Part shown: positions 1 through 9,332 of the stretch, in pieces
Layout: every line of letters begins with the position of its first letter
Position numbering within the stretch: the first letter of the stretch is position 1
NCBI RefSeq assembly: GCF_000518165.1
Contig: NZ_JADB01000014.1
Coordinates: 1-39,607 of the forward strand
Source of the DNA: Bartonella elizabethae F9251 = ATCC 49927
Lineage (GTDB): Bacteria > Pseudomonadota > Alphaproteobacteria > Rhizobiales > Rhizobiaceae
Reading direction: 5' to 3'
DNA length: 39,607 bases
Notes under the pieces: model-generated
Databases searched by the model: none
What the model was told of the DNA's origin: nothing
What the model saw: the letters and a program-made list of their open reading frames with translations, nothing else
Position numbers and translations under genes: made by a program

Positions 1-112
1 CCCACGCGTTACTCACCCGTTTGCCGCTCGCTCCAAAAGGAGCGCGCTCGACTTGCATGTGTTAAGCCTGCCGCCAGCGTTCGTTCTGAGCCAGGATCAA
101 ACTCTCATATTG
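1..112 (-). rRNA. rrs: 16S ribosomal RNA, 5' end (partial, cut by window edge)
   Basis: The complement reads as the classic start of bacterial 16S rRNA, with the GAGTTTGATCCTGGCTCAG segment ending near base 108 of the plus strand, followed by the helix that precedes the GGCGGCAGGC... and AACACATGCAAGTCGA landmarks. The mature 5' end is placed near base 112 by alignment in memory to the E. coli start. The gene runs leftwards out of the window, so only about 112 nt are present. The sequence between the landmarks (AGCGCGCTCC with its partner) is of alphaproteobacterial type. Confidence 0.97.
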
Positions 113-350
113 AAAATTCGATTTGGCTTAATATTTGGTCTTTTGCTCCTTAAAACTAAAGAGCACCAATTAAATGGTCACGCTTGAATCGACGAGAACA
201 TATTTTTACACACCAATCTAATAATCAATTATTAGATCCGGTATTAACATCTTCTCTAAAAAAAACGTGCCGCCATATTCTTTTCGAAATCTTAAAATCT
301 TAAGATCTCCGCAGACTATGCCGCCCACGTTTCTCTTTCTTCTTTCTTCT

Positions 351-364
351 CTTGTCAAAGAACA
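351..364 (-). promoter_or_regulatory. rrn leader boxA antitermination site
   Basis: On the minus strand the leader reads TGTTCTTTGACAAG, very close to the boxA consensus TGCTCTTTAACA bound by NusB/NusE in rRNA antitermination. It lies about 240 nt upstream of the 16S 5' end, the usual position in an rrn leader. Confidence 0.7.
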
Positions 365-526
365 TACAGTTAAAAAAAACCGTAAATCAAACCAAAAAAT
401 ACCATACACTAAAAAGTGTAAAATATAAACCTAAAAGGCAAAACACCGCATATATGATAAGTCTTAGTTCATAAAACAAGAGCAAAACCAACCATCGCAA
501 GCAGAAACCGCTCTCGTTACTCCCCG

Positions 527-556
527 TATATAGTACTCTTTCAACAAAAGAGTCAA
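527..556 (-). promoter_or_regulatory. Probable rrn operon promoter
   Basis: The minus strand shows TTGACT (556-551) and TATATA (532-527) separated by 18 bases, followed by CGGGG just after the -10 box, a GC-rich discriminator of the kind common at stringently controlled rRNA promoters. Transcription would begin near 520 and give a leader of about 400 nt containing the boxA site. Confidence 0.6.
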
Positions 557-919
557 TATCATTTTTTACTTTTTTTCTAAAATAAAATATGAATACAAAA
601 AAAACTATTTCAATAAAAGGTCTACCAAAAATATATATATAAAACCTAAAAAACAGAAGAACTTAAGAAAAAGAAGACACTTCTAAAAAAACATAAATAA
701 CCAAAACCGATCAATCATAAAGACGAATTACATGAAAGTTTCTTGCGGGATAATGGTGGCTGTTAGATCATAAGCCTCCCTCCTCTCATAATGACTATAA
801 ATCTCCTTAAATGAAGCGCATCATGTAAAAGACTCAAAGACAGGATACATCTTCTATAATCACCATTGCATAAACACCTTACACGCTTTATGATTTTCCA
901 TGAAAGCAAAAGGAAGAAG
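557..919. other. Intergenic region between rrn promoter and zur-like gene
   Basis: AT-rich spacer between two divergent transcription units. I see no gene here. It must hold the upstream region of the rrn promoter and the promoter of the Fur-family gene, but no box stands out clearly. Confidence 0.6.
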
Positions 920-1318
920 ATGTCTATGTCCTCTAAACTGACGCGTAACCAAACATTGGTTTTGAACACTTTAAAGAATGCAAAAGGGCCTTTAAGTGCT
1001 TATGCGATTCTTGACCAATTACGCGAAGAAGGTTTTCGCGCCCCTCTCCAAGTTTATCGTGCATTAGAAAAACTCGTACAATTAAAATGTATTCATCGTC
1101 TTGAAAGTGTAAATGCCTTTATGGTCTGTTTACATCCTGAAAAATGTCAACACGAACTTACAACTTTTATCATTTGCGAAAACTGCGGTACAGTTAATGA
1201 AATACAAAATCAAACGATTGTATCAAGTTTAAAACAAATGGTTCAAGCTTTTGACTTCCAAGCACACAAAAGCACTCTAGAGGTACGAGGTCTTTGTAAA
1301 AAATGCGTAACAAAATAA
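920..1318 (+). CDS. Fur-family transcriptional regulator, Zur-like
   Basis: Encodes 132 residues from ATG 920, which has AAAGGAAG just upstream; a longer reading from 866 has no ribosome binding site. The N-terminal half is a winged helix (…LSAYAILDQL…APLQVYRALEKLV…), the Fur-family DNA-recognition region. The C-terminal half carries the two structural zinc pairs typical of the family, C-E-N-C and C-K-K-C. The short length and the ALEKLVQLKCIHRLES segment resemble Zur (zinc uptake repressor) more than Fur or Irr. No znuABC is next to it; its downstream neighbour is an efflux pair that may be unrelated. A zinc-linked CobW/WD40 operon lies at 35-37 kb. The metal specificity is inferred, not visible. 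Confidence 0.82.
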   Translation: MSMSSKLTRNQTLVLNTLKNAKGPLSAYAILDQLREEGFRAPLQVYRALEKLVQLKCIHRLESVNAFMVCLHPEKCQHELTTFIICENCGTVNEIQNQTIVSSLKQMVQAFDFQAHKSTLEVRGLCKKCVTK

Positions 1319-1476
1319 GACCCTAAACTTGCAAGTTCATATATTTAGCATTATGTTGCAAAGGATTGCCTTATTATTTGAAAAGCTCTTACTGTCCTTG
1401 CATGTATATCACCCTAGCCTATAGAGTGAGGGACTTATTACACTCGTTGGAACATAAATATTGAAAGTATAAAATC

Positions 1477-2553
1477 ATGTCCATATCTGAGACAATTTTT
1501 TCAACCAAAAATTTCAATAAAACGAAACAAAAGAAAGTAATCAAGGCTCTTCTTATCGTCTTTGCACTTTTTGTTCTTTGGTTTGGCTATAAGTGGATAA
1601 CACATTGGCGTTATATGCTCTCCACTGAAGATGCTTATGTACAAGGAGATATCGCAGCTATTGCACCTAAATTGAATGGATATATTGAAAAAATAGCGAT
1701 TAAAGCCAATCAAGTTGTAAAAAAGGATGATGTTTTATTTTACTTAGACAATGGTGATTATCAAATAGCCTTAGATCAAACAAAAGCGCATCTTAATACA
1801 CAGAAAAAAACACTTCTACGCATTGATGCACAAATTACAGCTGCTCACAGTGCTTTAGATGATGCACAAGCACAAAAAGCAGCCGCTTCAGCCATAGCAA
1901 CCAATGCACAACTCACCTTAAAACGTGTAAAAGAACTGAAAGCCAATCGTTATGCCCCTCAATCAGATGTTGATGATGCCCAATCAGCCTATGAACAAGC
2001 CATTGCTAATGTTAATAGGGCGGATGCACAAATCGCTGCTGCACGTGCCAATATCCAGGTACTAGAAGCACAACGAAATGAAACAGAAAGTCAAACAAAG
2101 AGCTTAGAACTTTCACGTGAAAAAGCACAACGTGATCTTGATTCAACCATTATACGCGCGCCATTTGATGGAATTATAGGAAATTTAACAGCAAAAAGGG
2201 GAGATTTTGTTATAAATGGTCAACGTCTTGCAGCGTTAGTCCCTATCCATGCGCTTTATATTGAAGCAAACTATAAAGAAACACAGTTGCAAAATATTCA
2301 TGCGGGACAAAAAGCTTATATTGCTGTTGATGCCTTCAAAAAGGAGGTCTTTACAGGAACAGTGCTTTCTATTTCACCCGCGACAGGTGCTGTTTTTTCT
2401 CTTCTTCCTCCACAAAATGCCACTGGTAACTTTACAAAGATTGTTCAACGCATTCCCGTACGGATTTCTATTCCAGAAGAAGTCTTAAAGACCGGACATA
2501 TCCGAGCGGGAATGAGTGTTTCAGTAGAAGTTGATACACGCACACAACCATAA
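1477..2553 (+). CDS. emrA: HlyD/EmrA-family membrane fusion protein
   Basis: Periplasmic adaptor of a tripartite drug-efflux pump, 358 residues. It has a short cytoplasmic N-terminus, one membrane anchor at about residues 22-41 (ALLIVFALFVLWFGY), then a lipoyl-like half motif (STEDAYVQGDIAAIAPKL), a long Ala/Gln/Lys-rich coiled-coil hairpin at roughly 90-220, and the second lipoyl half (IIRAPFDGIIGNL) leading into a beta-barrel domain. STEDAYV is characteristic of the EmrA group. The stop is followed after 42 bases by the MFS transporter gene, so the two should be cotranscribed. An outer-membrane TolC partner is not in the window. Confidence 0.9.
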   Translation: MSISETIFSTKNFNKTKQKKVIKALLIVFALFVLWFGYKWITHWRYMLSTEDAYVQGDIAAIAPKLNGYIEKIAIKANQVVKKDDVLFYLDNGDYQIALDQTKAHLNTQKKTLLRIDAQITAAHSALDDAQAQKAAASAIATNAQLTLKRVKELKANRYAPQSDVDDAQSAYEQAIANVNRADAQIAAARANIQVLEAQRNETESQTKSLELSREKAQRDLDSTIIRAPFDGIIGNLTAKRGDFVINGQRLAALVPIHALYIEANYKETQLQNIHAGQKAYIAVDAFKKEVFTGTVLSISPATGAVFSLLPPQNATGNFTKIVQRIPVRISIPEEVLKTGHIRAGMSVSVEVDTRTQP

Positions 2554-2595
2554 AATAAAAGTCTCTTATAACAACAAGAAAATGACCTTATTATT

Positions 2596-4167
2596 ATGAC
2601 ATCTTCCATACCAAAACCCATACAGTCTCAAGAGCGCATAGAAATCCGTAACATTGTGATTTTCATCGTAATGGCCTTTGGCATGTTCATGGCTATTTTG
2701 GATATCCAAATCGTTGCCTCTTCTTTAGCTGAAGTTCAAGCGGGTCTTGCTGCAAGCTCTGAAGAAATTTCATGGGTTCAAACCTCCTATCTCATCGCTG
2801 AAGTCATCATGTTACCCCTTTCTGGCTTCTTAGGAAGATTGCTTTCAACACGCGTTTTCTTTACGATCTCGGCGATCGGATTTACGATTACCTCTATTCT
2901 TTGTGCAACAGCAACATCCATTGGAGAGATGATTATCTACCGTGCTTTGCAAGGTTTTATTGGTGGAGGAATTATCCCAAGCGTTTTTGTTGCCTCTTAT
3001 GTCCTTTTTCCGCCTTCCAAACGTCCAGTTGTCGTCCCTATTGTTGGACTCGTCGCAACACTCGCCCCCACGATTGGTCCAACGATCGGCGGTTATCTTT
3101 GTCATCTCTTATCATGGCACTGGCTTTTTCTCATCAATGTGCCTTTTGGGATTATTATTTCAATTCTCGCTTGGAAATTAATTGATTTTGATAAAGCAAA
3201 CCCATCTCTCATGGCTAAATTTGATTGGTTGGGACTCATTTCTATGGCTATTTTTCTAGGAACTTTAGAGTATGTACTAGAAGAGGGGGCACGCCATGAT
3301 TGGTTAAATGATCGGCTGATTCGGGATTTGTTCATTATCATGATTTTGTCTGCCGCCCTCTTCTTCTGGCGTGCTTTTACGGCAAAAGAGCCTATTGTTG
3401 ATCTTACGGCTTTTTCTAATTTTAATTTTTCTGCTGCATCCATTTTTTCCTTTTCTTTGGGAATAGGTCTTTATGGGCTCACATATCTTTACCCTGTCTA
3501 TTTAAGCCAAATCCGCCATTATGATGCCCTCATGATAGGAGAAACATTGTTTCTTTCAGGATTCGTCATGCTATTAACCGCCCCTCTAGCCGGATATCTT
3601 TCCGCAAGAATGGATGCACGTTTGATGATGGCGATAGGACTTTTGGGCTTTGCAATAGGAACTTGGATGGCAAGTTCTATCACAGACAACTGGGATTTTT
3701 GGCAACTCTTTTGGCCACAAGTTTTCCGTGGTGCTTCTGTCATGTTATGTATGGTTCCTGTTAATAACATTGCCTTGGGAACACTTCCACCAGAACGCAT
3801 GCAAAATGCTTCTGGACTTTTTAATCTCACACGGAATCTGGGAGGAGCTGTAGGGCTTGCCATTATCAGCACTCTCATGACAAAACGTGCAGATTTCCAT
3901 TACGAACGAATAGCCGAAACGCTCAATCACGCAAATAGACAAGCAACTGAAATGCTTTCAAAGCTTACTTTACTCTTCAAAACAGAAACCTTTGATTCGC
4001 ATACGCTTGCTCTTTCTCAGCTATTTGGTATAGCGCGCCTCCAAGCAATGATTATGGCTTTGAGTGATATTTTCTTTATCATCACCATCATCTTTGGTCT
4101 TTTGACATTTATGACTATTTTTCTCAAAAAAATACCACCTCTCACTGATTCGACACCAAGTCACTGA
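2596..4167 (+). CDS. emrB: EmrB/QacA-family (DHA2) multidrug MFS transporter
   Basis: Inner-membrane proton-driven drug exporter of 523 residues, the usual length for 14-helix DHA2 transporters. The first helix carries the motif AILDIQIVASSLAEVQ, matching the DHA2 helix-1 signature (LDxTIVNVALP-like), and the text continues with EEISWVQTSYLIAEVIMLPLSGFLGR, the EmrB hallmark. A long run of hydrophobic helices follows to residue 510. It sits 42 bases behind the adaptor gene in the same orientation, forming an EmrAB-type pair. The substrate cannot be read from sequence. Confidence 0.92.
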   Translation: MTSSIPKPIQSQERIEIRNIVIFIVMAFGMFMAILDIQIVASSLAEVQAGLAASSEEISWVQTSYLIAEVIMLPLSGFLGRLLSTRVFFTISAIGFTITSILCATATSIGEMIIYRALQGFIGGGIIPSVFVASYVLFPPSKRPVVVPIVGLVATLAPTIGPTIGGYLCHLLSWHWLFLINVPFGIIISILAWKLIDFDKANPSLMAKFDWLGLISMAIFLGTLEYVLEEGARHDWLNDRLIRDLFIIMILSAALFFWRAFTAKEPIVDLTAFSNFNFSAASIFSFSLGIGLYGLTYLYPVYLSQIRHYDALMIGETLFLSGFVMLLTAPLAGYLSARMDARLMMAIGLLGFAIGTWMASSITDNWDFWQLFWPQVFRGASVMLCMVPVNNIALGTLPPERMQNASGLFNLTRNLGGAVGLAIISTLMTKRADFHYERIAETLNHANRQATEMLSKLTLLFKTETFDSHTLALSQLFGIARLQAMIMALSDIFFIITIIFGLLTFMTIFLKKIPPLTDSTPSH

Positions 4168-4957
4168 GTTTAATTTAAAGTGAGAAATACCTTATTCCTA
4201 TTCTCGATAACTTTAACGTCCCTTAAGGAATAAGATAAATCTACATATGATTCTAAACGCCTTTTTCTGATAAAAATTCTTTGCAATGTATGACTCTTTA
4301 GACAGTAAAAAATAACTTCTCATATGAAAAATTATTTTAGATGAGAGGATACTAAAATAAAGACTTGATCATAAGGGCTCTACACCATAGAAAATAAAGT
4401 AGCTTTTTCTGTAATATTTTTGATTTCTCACCATAGGGCAAAAAAACTATTAAAAAAATATTTTCCCTCTCATGAGATTTCTCATCTTTCGGACAATCTA
4501 TTTTACGCTACTGTCCTCATAAAAACGTTCCTGTAAGATTCTGTGCACTTCACTCTTTTTAAGCTTACCAGAATAGATCACCTTTTTCTTTTTCTATTTT
4601 CCATGGTCCCCTCTTTCTTTGAAGTATTTCATAAAAGATTGATGATTCTTTTGAGTTTTATTTACGTCCCCATTATTTCCTTACGATCAGAGGCTGCTAC
4701 TCTATATAGAGCAATGATTTTTTGCTTCTGCATATAAAATTTGAAATGAGAATCCTGTATTCGACACGCTCATACCATTTGAAAAACATTGTCTTTAGAA
4801 TCTATTCTCTTTAGAGAAAAGAAGTAAGAATATGTTTTTTTAAGAAGTTTTCAAACATGTGATTTTATTTTTTTATGCTCTGTACAAACCCTTTGTTGCC
4901 TGCCAATAGGCTCTCTTTTAATGCTCACAGGGTTGAAAAACGGAATGAATACAATCT
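4168..4957. other. Gene-free spacer with one large inverted repeat
   Basis: No credible gene; a 64-codon open frame at 4543 is low-complexity and lacks a good start. Just after emrB there is an inverted repeat, CTTATTCCT (4191-4199) with AGGAATAAG (4226-4234), nine perfect pairs around a 26-base loop. It has no T tract and so is a poor intrinsic terminator. Confidence 0.6.
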
Positions 4958-5542
4958 TCAAGCCACTTTATGATGCTGAAAACGCCTAGAAACGGTTCGT
5001 TCTCCGCTCGCAACCAAAGTGCCATAACAACCAGAAAGATAGTGTGGTATCAGTTCCAAGCCTTGAAAACGATGCTTTTCGTAAGGACCAGGCATTGCCA
5101 AATTTTCTGTTAAGCGATTTGAAAAACCAAAACGTTGATAAAATTCAAAATCTCCTACCAATAAAATAGCGCCATATCCTAATTTTTTGGCTGTTTCAAT
5201 TGCATGGCGGACTAAAATTGATCCTATTCCCATACCAGAACATTCAGCAGCAACAGCCAAAGGTCCCAAAAGTAAAGCATGTTGTGTTTCATTTTTTTCT
5301 TTAAAAAAAGACACATGCCAAAGACGCACACTCCCCACAAGCTCACCAAGCGCATTTTTAACCACAAAAGAAAGCCCTTTAGCCGCTAACCGACCACGAC
5401 GTAAAGCCTCTGATGACTTACGTTTACGTCCACGCCCCATTGTTGCATCAAGCAAAATTTCTCGATAAGGCTTGTCTGCTTCTTGCTCCAATAAAAGTGT
5501 AAAACATGCCCCATTTTTTGTTTGAAAATTAATCATGTTCAT
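4958..5542 (-). CDS. GNAT-family N-acetyltransferase
   Basis: 194 residues with a GNAT fold. The acetyl-CoA-binding motif A is clear at about residues 95-125 (LGPLAVAAECSGMGIGSILV, containing the Q/RxxGxG/A-type loop as C-S-G-M-G-I-G), followed by GYGAILLVGDFEFYQRFGF, the motif B region of YhbS-like acetyltransferases (COG3153). The substrate is unknown. ATG 5542 is used, but ATG 5536 is equally possible because a GAG lies only a few bases before either. It is convergent with emrB and lies downstream of the ornithine decarboxylase on the same strand (79-base gap), so it could be read through from speF. Confidence 0.85.
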   Translation of the reverse strand: MNMINFQTKNGACFTLLLEQEADKPYREILLDATMGRGRKRKSSEALRRGRLAAKGLSFVVKNALGELVGSVRLWHVSFFKEKNETQHALLLGPLAVAAECSGMGIGSILVRHAIETAKKLGYGAILLVGDFEFYQRFGFSNRLTENLAMPGPYEKHRFQGLELIPHYLSGCYGTLVASGERTVSRRFQHHKVA

Positions 5543-5620
5543 CTCGATGACCCACCCTCTTATAGTGCAATGACAAGCACAGCCAAAAAATCTAAAAACA
5601 CCTATCGTTACAAGGAAATT

Positions 5621-6754
5621 TCAGATCACATACGATCGTAAAGGCTCAAAACCATTAAAGGCAACAGATGCGTAAGTTGCTGTGTAAGCACCCGTTCCAT
5701 GAATCAATATCTTATCTCCGATCGTTAGAGATAAAGGAAGCGGATAAGGTGTTTTTTCATAGAGAACATCTGCCGAATCGCATGTTGGTCCAGCTAAAAT
5801 ACAAGGCTCCATAACCTTATCATCATGAGGGGTCTCAATAGGATAACGAATGGCTTCATCCATCGTTTCAGCAAGACCATTAAATTTTCCAATATCAAGA
5901 TAAACCCATCGGACATTATCATTATCAGCTTTTTTAGAGATCAGAACAACTTCTGTGCGAATAACACCCGCATTGCCAACCATCGCACGCCCTGGCTCAA
6001 TAATTGTCTCAGGAATACGATTACCAAAATGCTTTTTTAATGAATCAAAAACTGCCGTACCATAAGCTTGTTCTGTAGGAACATCTTTTAAATAACGCGT
6101 TGGGAAACCACCCCCCATATTCACCAACTTCAGTGAAATACCTTCTTGTTCCAAATTTTTAAAAACCCCAGCCACATCCGATAAAGCACGATCCCACGCA
6201 TTTAGATCAACTTGCTGAGATCCAACATGAAAAGAAACACCATGAGCTTGCAAACCTAATTGGTATGCGCGTTTTAGCACATCAACCGCCATAGCAGGGA
6301 CACAACCAAACTTGCGTGACAATGGCCACTCTGCACCTTTTCCATCGGTAAGAACGCGGCAAAAAACCCGCGCTCCAGGAGCAGCACGCGCAATTTTTTC
6401 CACTTCTTCAACACAATCAACGGCATAAAGTGAAACCCCCAATGCGTAGGCACGCGCAATATCACGCTCTTTTTTAATTGTATTCCCAAAAGAAATACGC
6501 TCGGGCGTTGCCCCTGCTTTTAAAGCCATTTCAATTTCTGCAACAGAAGCCGCATCAAAAGAAGATCCTAAAGAACTTAGCAAACGCAAGATCTCAGGGG
6601 CTGGGTTTGCCTTTATTGCGTAAAAAATACGAGACTGCGGAAGCGCTTTTTCAAAATTTAAATAATTTTCACGGACAACATCAAGGTCAACAATTAAGCA
6701 TGGACCCTCAGAACGATGTGTTGCAAGAAAATCGCGAATACGTTGCGTTGCCAT
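5621..6754 (-). CDS. speF: Ornithine decarboxylase (fold type III, PLP)
   Basis: Converts L-ornithine to putrescine, the first step of polyamine synthesis; cytosolic. The 377-residue protein belongs to the alanine-racemase-like (group IV) decarboxylases. The PLP lysine is in FYAIKANP (K48). HVGSQ, the glycine-rich MGGGFP, the EPGRAM motif and GPTCDSADV with the catalytic Cys-Asp are all in order. In this family such sequences can be lysine/ornithine-bispecific, so ornithine preference is inferred from the rhizobial speF context. The start is ATG 6754, preceded by GAGGAGAA; a TTG six bases upstream is less likely. A long structured leader of speF type lies upstream. Confidence 0.93.
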   Translation of the reverse strand: MATQRIRDFLATHRSEGPCLIVDLDVVRENYLNFEKALPQSRIFYAIKANPAPEILRLLSSLGSSFDAASVAEIEMALKAGATPERISFGNTIKKERDIARAYALGVSLYAVDCVEEVEKIARAAPGARVFCRVLTDGKGAEWPLSRKFGCVPAMAVDVLKRAYQLGLQAHGVSFHVGSQQVDLNAWDRALSDVAGVFKNLEQEGISLKLVNMGGGFPTRYLKDVPTEQAYGTAVFDSLKKHFGNRIPETIIEPGRAMVGNAGVIRTEVVLISKKADNDNVRWVYLDIGKFNGLAETMDEAIRYPIETPHDDKVMEPCILAGPTCDSADVLYEKTPYPLPLSLTIGDKILIHGTGAYTATYASVAFNGFEPLRSYVI

Positions 6755-6918
6755 CTGCAATTCTCCTCGAGGGAAAGCTCCCCCACTCTATGCTTGGACA
6801 GCCAAAACTGCCAAGAACCAAAAGACAAAGAACACACAACAACCATCCCCATTCTGATTACAAAAAACCAGAAATTAGCTTTGCATGCAGCGAAAGAACA
6901 GCGCGAAAACCGCGTCAT
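6694..6918 (-). CDS. Possible leader peptide overlapping the speF start
   Basis: A 74-codon frame begins inside the speF leader at 6918 and stops 60 bases inside speF in another reading frame. Its first 40 codons are rich in Phe, Trp, Arg and Cys (MTRFSRCSFAACKANFWFFV). The upstream sequence AAAGTAGA is only a weak ribosome binding site. In enterobacteria a short leader peptide controls speF by ornithine-dependent ribosome stalling; whether this frame is an analogue is only a hypothesis. It could also be chance. Confidence 0.25.
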   Translation of the reverse strand: MTRFSRCSFAACKANFWFFVIRMGMVVVCSLSFGSWQFWLSKHRVGELSLEENCRWQRNVFAIFLQHIVLRVHA

Positions 6919-7175
6919 TCTACTTTATCTGCCTTTTTGATTGGAGTTGAGAAAACTACTTCCGCACTGAAGGCAATGAGGTGTGCCTCTATAGTAATCC
7001 CAGCATTTAAAAGCTGGAAGACACCAGAAAGGCCCGCACCGTCGTTGCTTCAAGATGTCCTCATTCTTGCAATTGGCTGTAAGAATGACTGGAGCGGTTA
7101 GTTCCAGGTACCGTACCGGTTGACCTCACCATTTGAGAACCAGCGGACACCCACAGGCACGTGCGACTTTGGGCA
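6770..7175 (-). ncRNA. speF-type structured leader RNA (alphaproteobacterial speF motif)
   Basis: About 400 nt between the promoter and speF has much higher GC than the surrounding spacers and many local stems on the minus strand. Examples are AAGAATG with CATTCTT (7087-7081 and 7068-7062), CCAGC with GCTGG (7017-7000), and a GGTACGGTACC element near 7110. A conserved structured leader of this size upstream of speF is an established alphaproteobacterial RNA motif. I assign it by position, length and structure; I could not align it to the family model. It may control speF in response to polyamines, but the ligand or mechanism is not visible. Confidence 0.7.
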
Positions 7176-7181
7176 AGGAGT

Positions 7182-7210
7182 CCTATAAAACGAATCCTCT
7201 CTCATTTCAA
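7182..7210 (-). promoter_or_regulatory. Probable speF promoter
   Basis: The minus strand has TTGAAA (7210-7205), a 17-base spacer, and TATAGG (7187-7182), placing transcription start near 7175, exactly where the GC-rich structured leader begins. Confidence 0.5.
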
Positions 7211-8190
7211 TCATTTTTTTAATTTTAAACATTTTTTAATTATTAAAGAGAACATGATGCTAAAAAGCAACACTCTCCGCCACCAGATAAAGCCATCCGC
7301 CCACTTTTATGAGATCATTCCCCTACACAATCCTTACAACAGAAATCACAATCTTGCTTTAAAAGCGCCTCTTGTTTAGCTTTCTCATTCTATTTTTCCA
7401 ACATCATCCATAGAAAACAATGCAACATATCACACTCAACACATTCATTTATAATTGATACTTTCATTATTCTAACCTTAGATCAAAAATCCAATCTTAA
7501 AATACTTTCATTTCCTCCTCTCTTACAAATGCATCAATCAAAATCATTTTTTTCACATCACAAGTGTAAAACAGCGTGTGGCACCAAAAAAGTTGAAAAA
7601 AGAGTAAAATACCTTTTATAAATCGCTTTTAAATGCAAGGAGTCCCAACATTGGAATCTAGGGATATCTTGGCTGAAGCAGCAGCATCTTTAAAGATAAT
7701 GATATCCTTTCCCCAACACCCCTTATCTTGCTCACTAATATCCTAAAAAAACACCCGTACTTTCAACATCTATTTCACTCTATCCTTAAAGCAAGAGATC
7801 ATGTAAAATCACTGTGTAATAGAGTCGATATGGTATAACTCAACTGCGTTTCACCATCTTGAAGCTTCATAAAAGAGCGAGCAGATCATCATCACGCACT
7901 GAACCAATGTGCAATAGCTCTTGATATTTAAGAAGATTCATAAGAGACATATCTTTCTTGTATCCTTTTACTCTACAGGACTTTCCTCGCTTGTAACGTG
8001 CAAAAGACATGGATTTTTTAATTGATTCAATATAGAAACAGTAAATTATTATAAATCAATGTTCTAGACTGTTCATCAACGGCTTTTCTATTTTAAAATG
8101 AAAAATATTTAAAAGATACAATCTCCTATCAAATAAAGCAAAGTGAACAATCTATAATGATTATTTATAAATCAATAAATTAATGTAAAG
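7211..8190. other. Gene-free spacer of about 1 kb
   Basis: AT-rich, with stops in all frames; the only longer frame (7161-7379) overlaps the speF promoter and has no recognisable product. The part from about 7852 to 8064 belongs to a degenerate repeat family listed separately. The remainder shows nothing I can name. Confidence 0.6.
7852..8064. repeat. Degenerate intergenic repeat, family R, copy 1
   Basis: Begins with CACCATCTTGAAGCTTCATA, continues through a GATTCATAAGA…CATA core and GCAAAAGACATGG, and ends near TATAAATCAAT. The same order of blocks occurs near 28138-28408 and 33889-34161. The copies differ by many substitutions and short gaps, so they look like old decayed sequence, not a recent insertion. 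No terminal repeats or intact frame are visible. Confidence 0.65.
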
Positions 8191-8193
8191 AAA

Positions 8194-8216
8194 AAGACCG
8201 AATAACATTCGGTCTT
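8194..8216 (-). terminator. Intrinsic terminator of trhO
   Basis: Perfect 10-bp stem AAGACCGAAT / ATTCGGTCTT around a three-base loop; on the minus strand it is followed by TTTCTTT. It lies about 90 bases past the trhO stop. Confidence 0.8.
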
Positions 8217-8302
8217 ATACGATATTTTTCTAAGAAGATTAAAGATGCTTCTCTCTTAAATTTAAGAGAAAAAAGCTGAAATTTAAAGCGCTACAGTAAT
8301 CC

Positions 8303-9232
8303 TTATGTTCCTTGATGCGCATCAATTGCACGCAACTTCAACAATTGAAATTGCCTATGGCGCTCACGAAAACGCTCTCTATCCGCTTCACTACGCGTGT
8401 TATAACAAGCCTCACAAGAAACACCTTCCTCATAATGAGGCGATAATTTGCTTTCAGCATTCAAAGGAGAACGACATGCGCGACAGAGCTCGCGTCCACA
8501 TTCCTCAAGACCATGCTGAACAGAAACCCGCTCATCAAAAACAAAGCATTCTCCCCACCATAAACTTTCCTCTTTTGGAATTGTTTCCAAATATTTGAGA
8601 ATTCCTCCTTTTAAATGGTACACTTGGTCATACCCAAGTTCACGAACATACGCTGTTGATTTTTCACACCGAATACCGCCTGTACAAAACATAGCAATTT
8701 TCTTTTTTTTCTTCAAAACAGCTTCATGTTGACGCACCCATTCAGGAAATTCGCGAAATGTTTTAATTTGTGGATCAATCGCTCCTTGAAAACTCCCAAT
8801 TGCATATTCATAATCATTACGGGTATCGATCAAAATTGTCTCTTCATCTTGAATAAGAGCATTCCACTCTTCAGGCTCCACATAAGTCCCAACAACTTTT
8901 AGCGGATCAACCCCTTCAACGCCCATTGTTACAATTTCCTTTTTTAACCGCACTTTCATGCGATGAAAAGGCATTTTTGATGCCCATGAATATTTAATTT
9001 CCGGCGTTTGAAACGCTGGCTCAGCCGTAATAAAATCGATCAATGCCTCAATCGCTTCACAAGAACCAGCAACAGTTCCATTAATTCCCTCTTGTGCTAA
9101 AAGGAGGGTCCCTTTGATATCCTTTGCCCGACATAAATCCTGCAAAGGCTTCTGTAATTGACGATAATGCTTCAAATCTGCAAAGCAATAAAGTGCAGCA
9201 ACTTTAAAATTCTTTTCCATGTCTTTTGCCAT
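8303..9232 (-). CDS. trhO: tRNA uridine(34) hydroxylase, rhodanese-domain protein
   Basis: Member of the TrhO/YceA (UPF0176) family, which hydroxylates U34 of tRNAs in an oxygen-dependent reaction on the way to 5-methoxyuridine-type modifications. An N-terminal acylphosphatase-like domain (…[18 protein letters not shown]…) is followed by a rhodanese domain with [17 protein letters not shown] and the active loop [12 protein letters not shown], containing the catalytic Cys. A small Cys-rich tail (C-R-A-C…C-E-A-C) follows. The start is uncertain: ATG 9232 (309 residues) is chosen; a TTG at 9256 and an ATG at 9220 are also in frame, and no strong Shine-Dalgarno decides between them. Confidence 0.92.
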   Translation of the reverse strand: MAKDMEKNFKVAALYCFADLKHYRQLQKPLQDLCRAKDIKGTLLLAQEGINGTVAGSCEAIEALIDFITAEPAFQTPEIKYSWASKMPFHRMKVRLKKEIVTMGVEGVDPLKVVGTYVEPEEWNALIQDEETILIDTRNDYEYAIGSFQGAIDPQIKTFREFPEWVRQHEAVLKKKKKIAMFCTGGIRCEKSTAYVRELGYDQVYHLKGGILKYLETIPKEESLWWGECFVFDERVSVQHGLEECGRELCRACRSPLNAESKLSPHYEEGVSCEACYNTRSEADRERFRERHRQFQLLKLRAIDAHQGT

Positions 9233-9332
9233 AACGCGCGTTTCATCCAATTTCAAGATCTATTCATTTACTCTTTAACATATTGTGCTTAATTAAACGA
9301 TATAAATAATATCATCTCGAAAAAAGAACATT

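Noticed and set aside
866-919. Longer N-terminus for the Fur-family protein
   Set aside because: No ribosome binding site; the 18 extra residues do not resemble the family, while ATG 920 has AAAGGAAG upstream.
4543-4737. 64-codon hydrophobic frame
   Set aside because: Low-complexity Phe/Leu-rich translation of T-rich DNA without a ribosome binding site.
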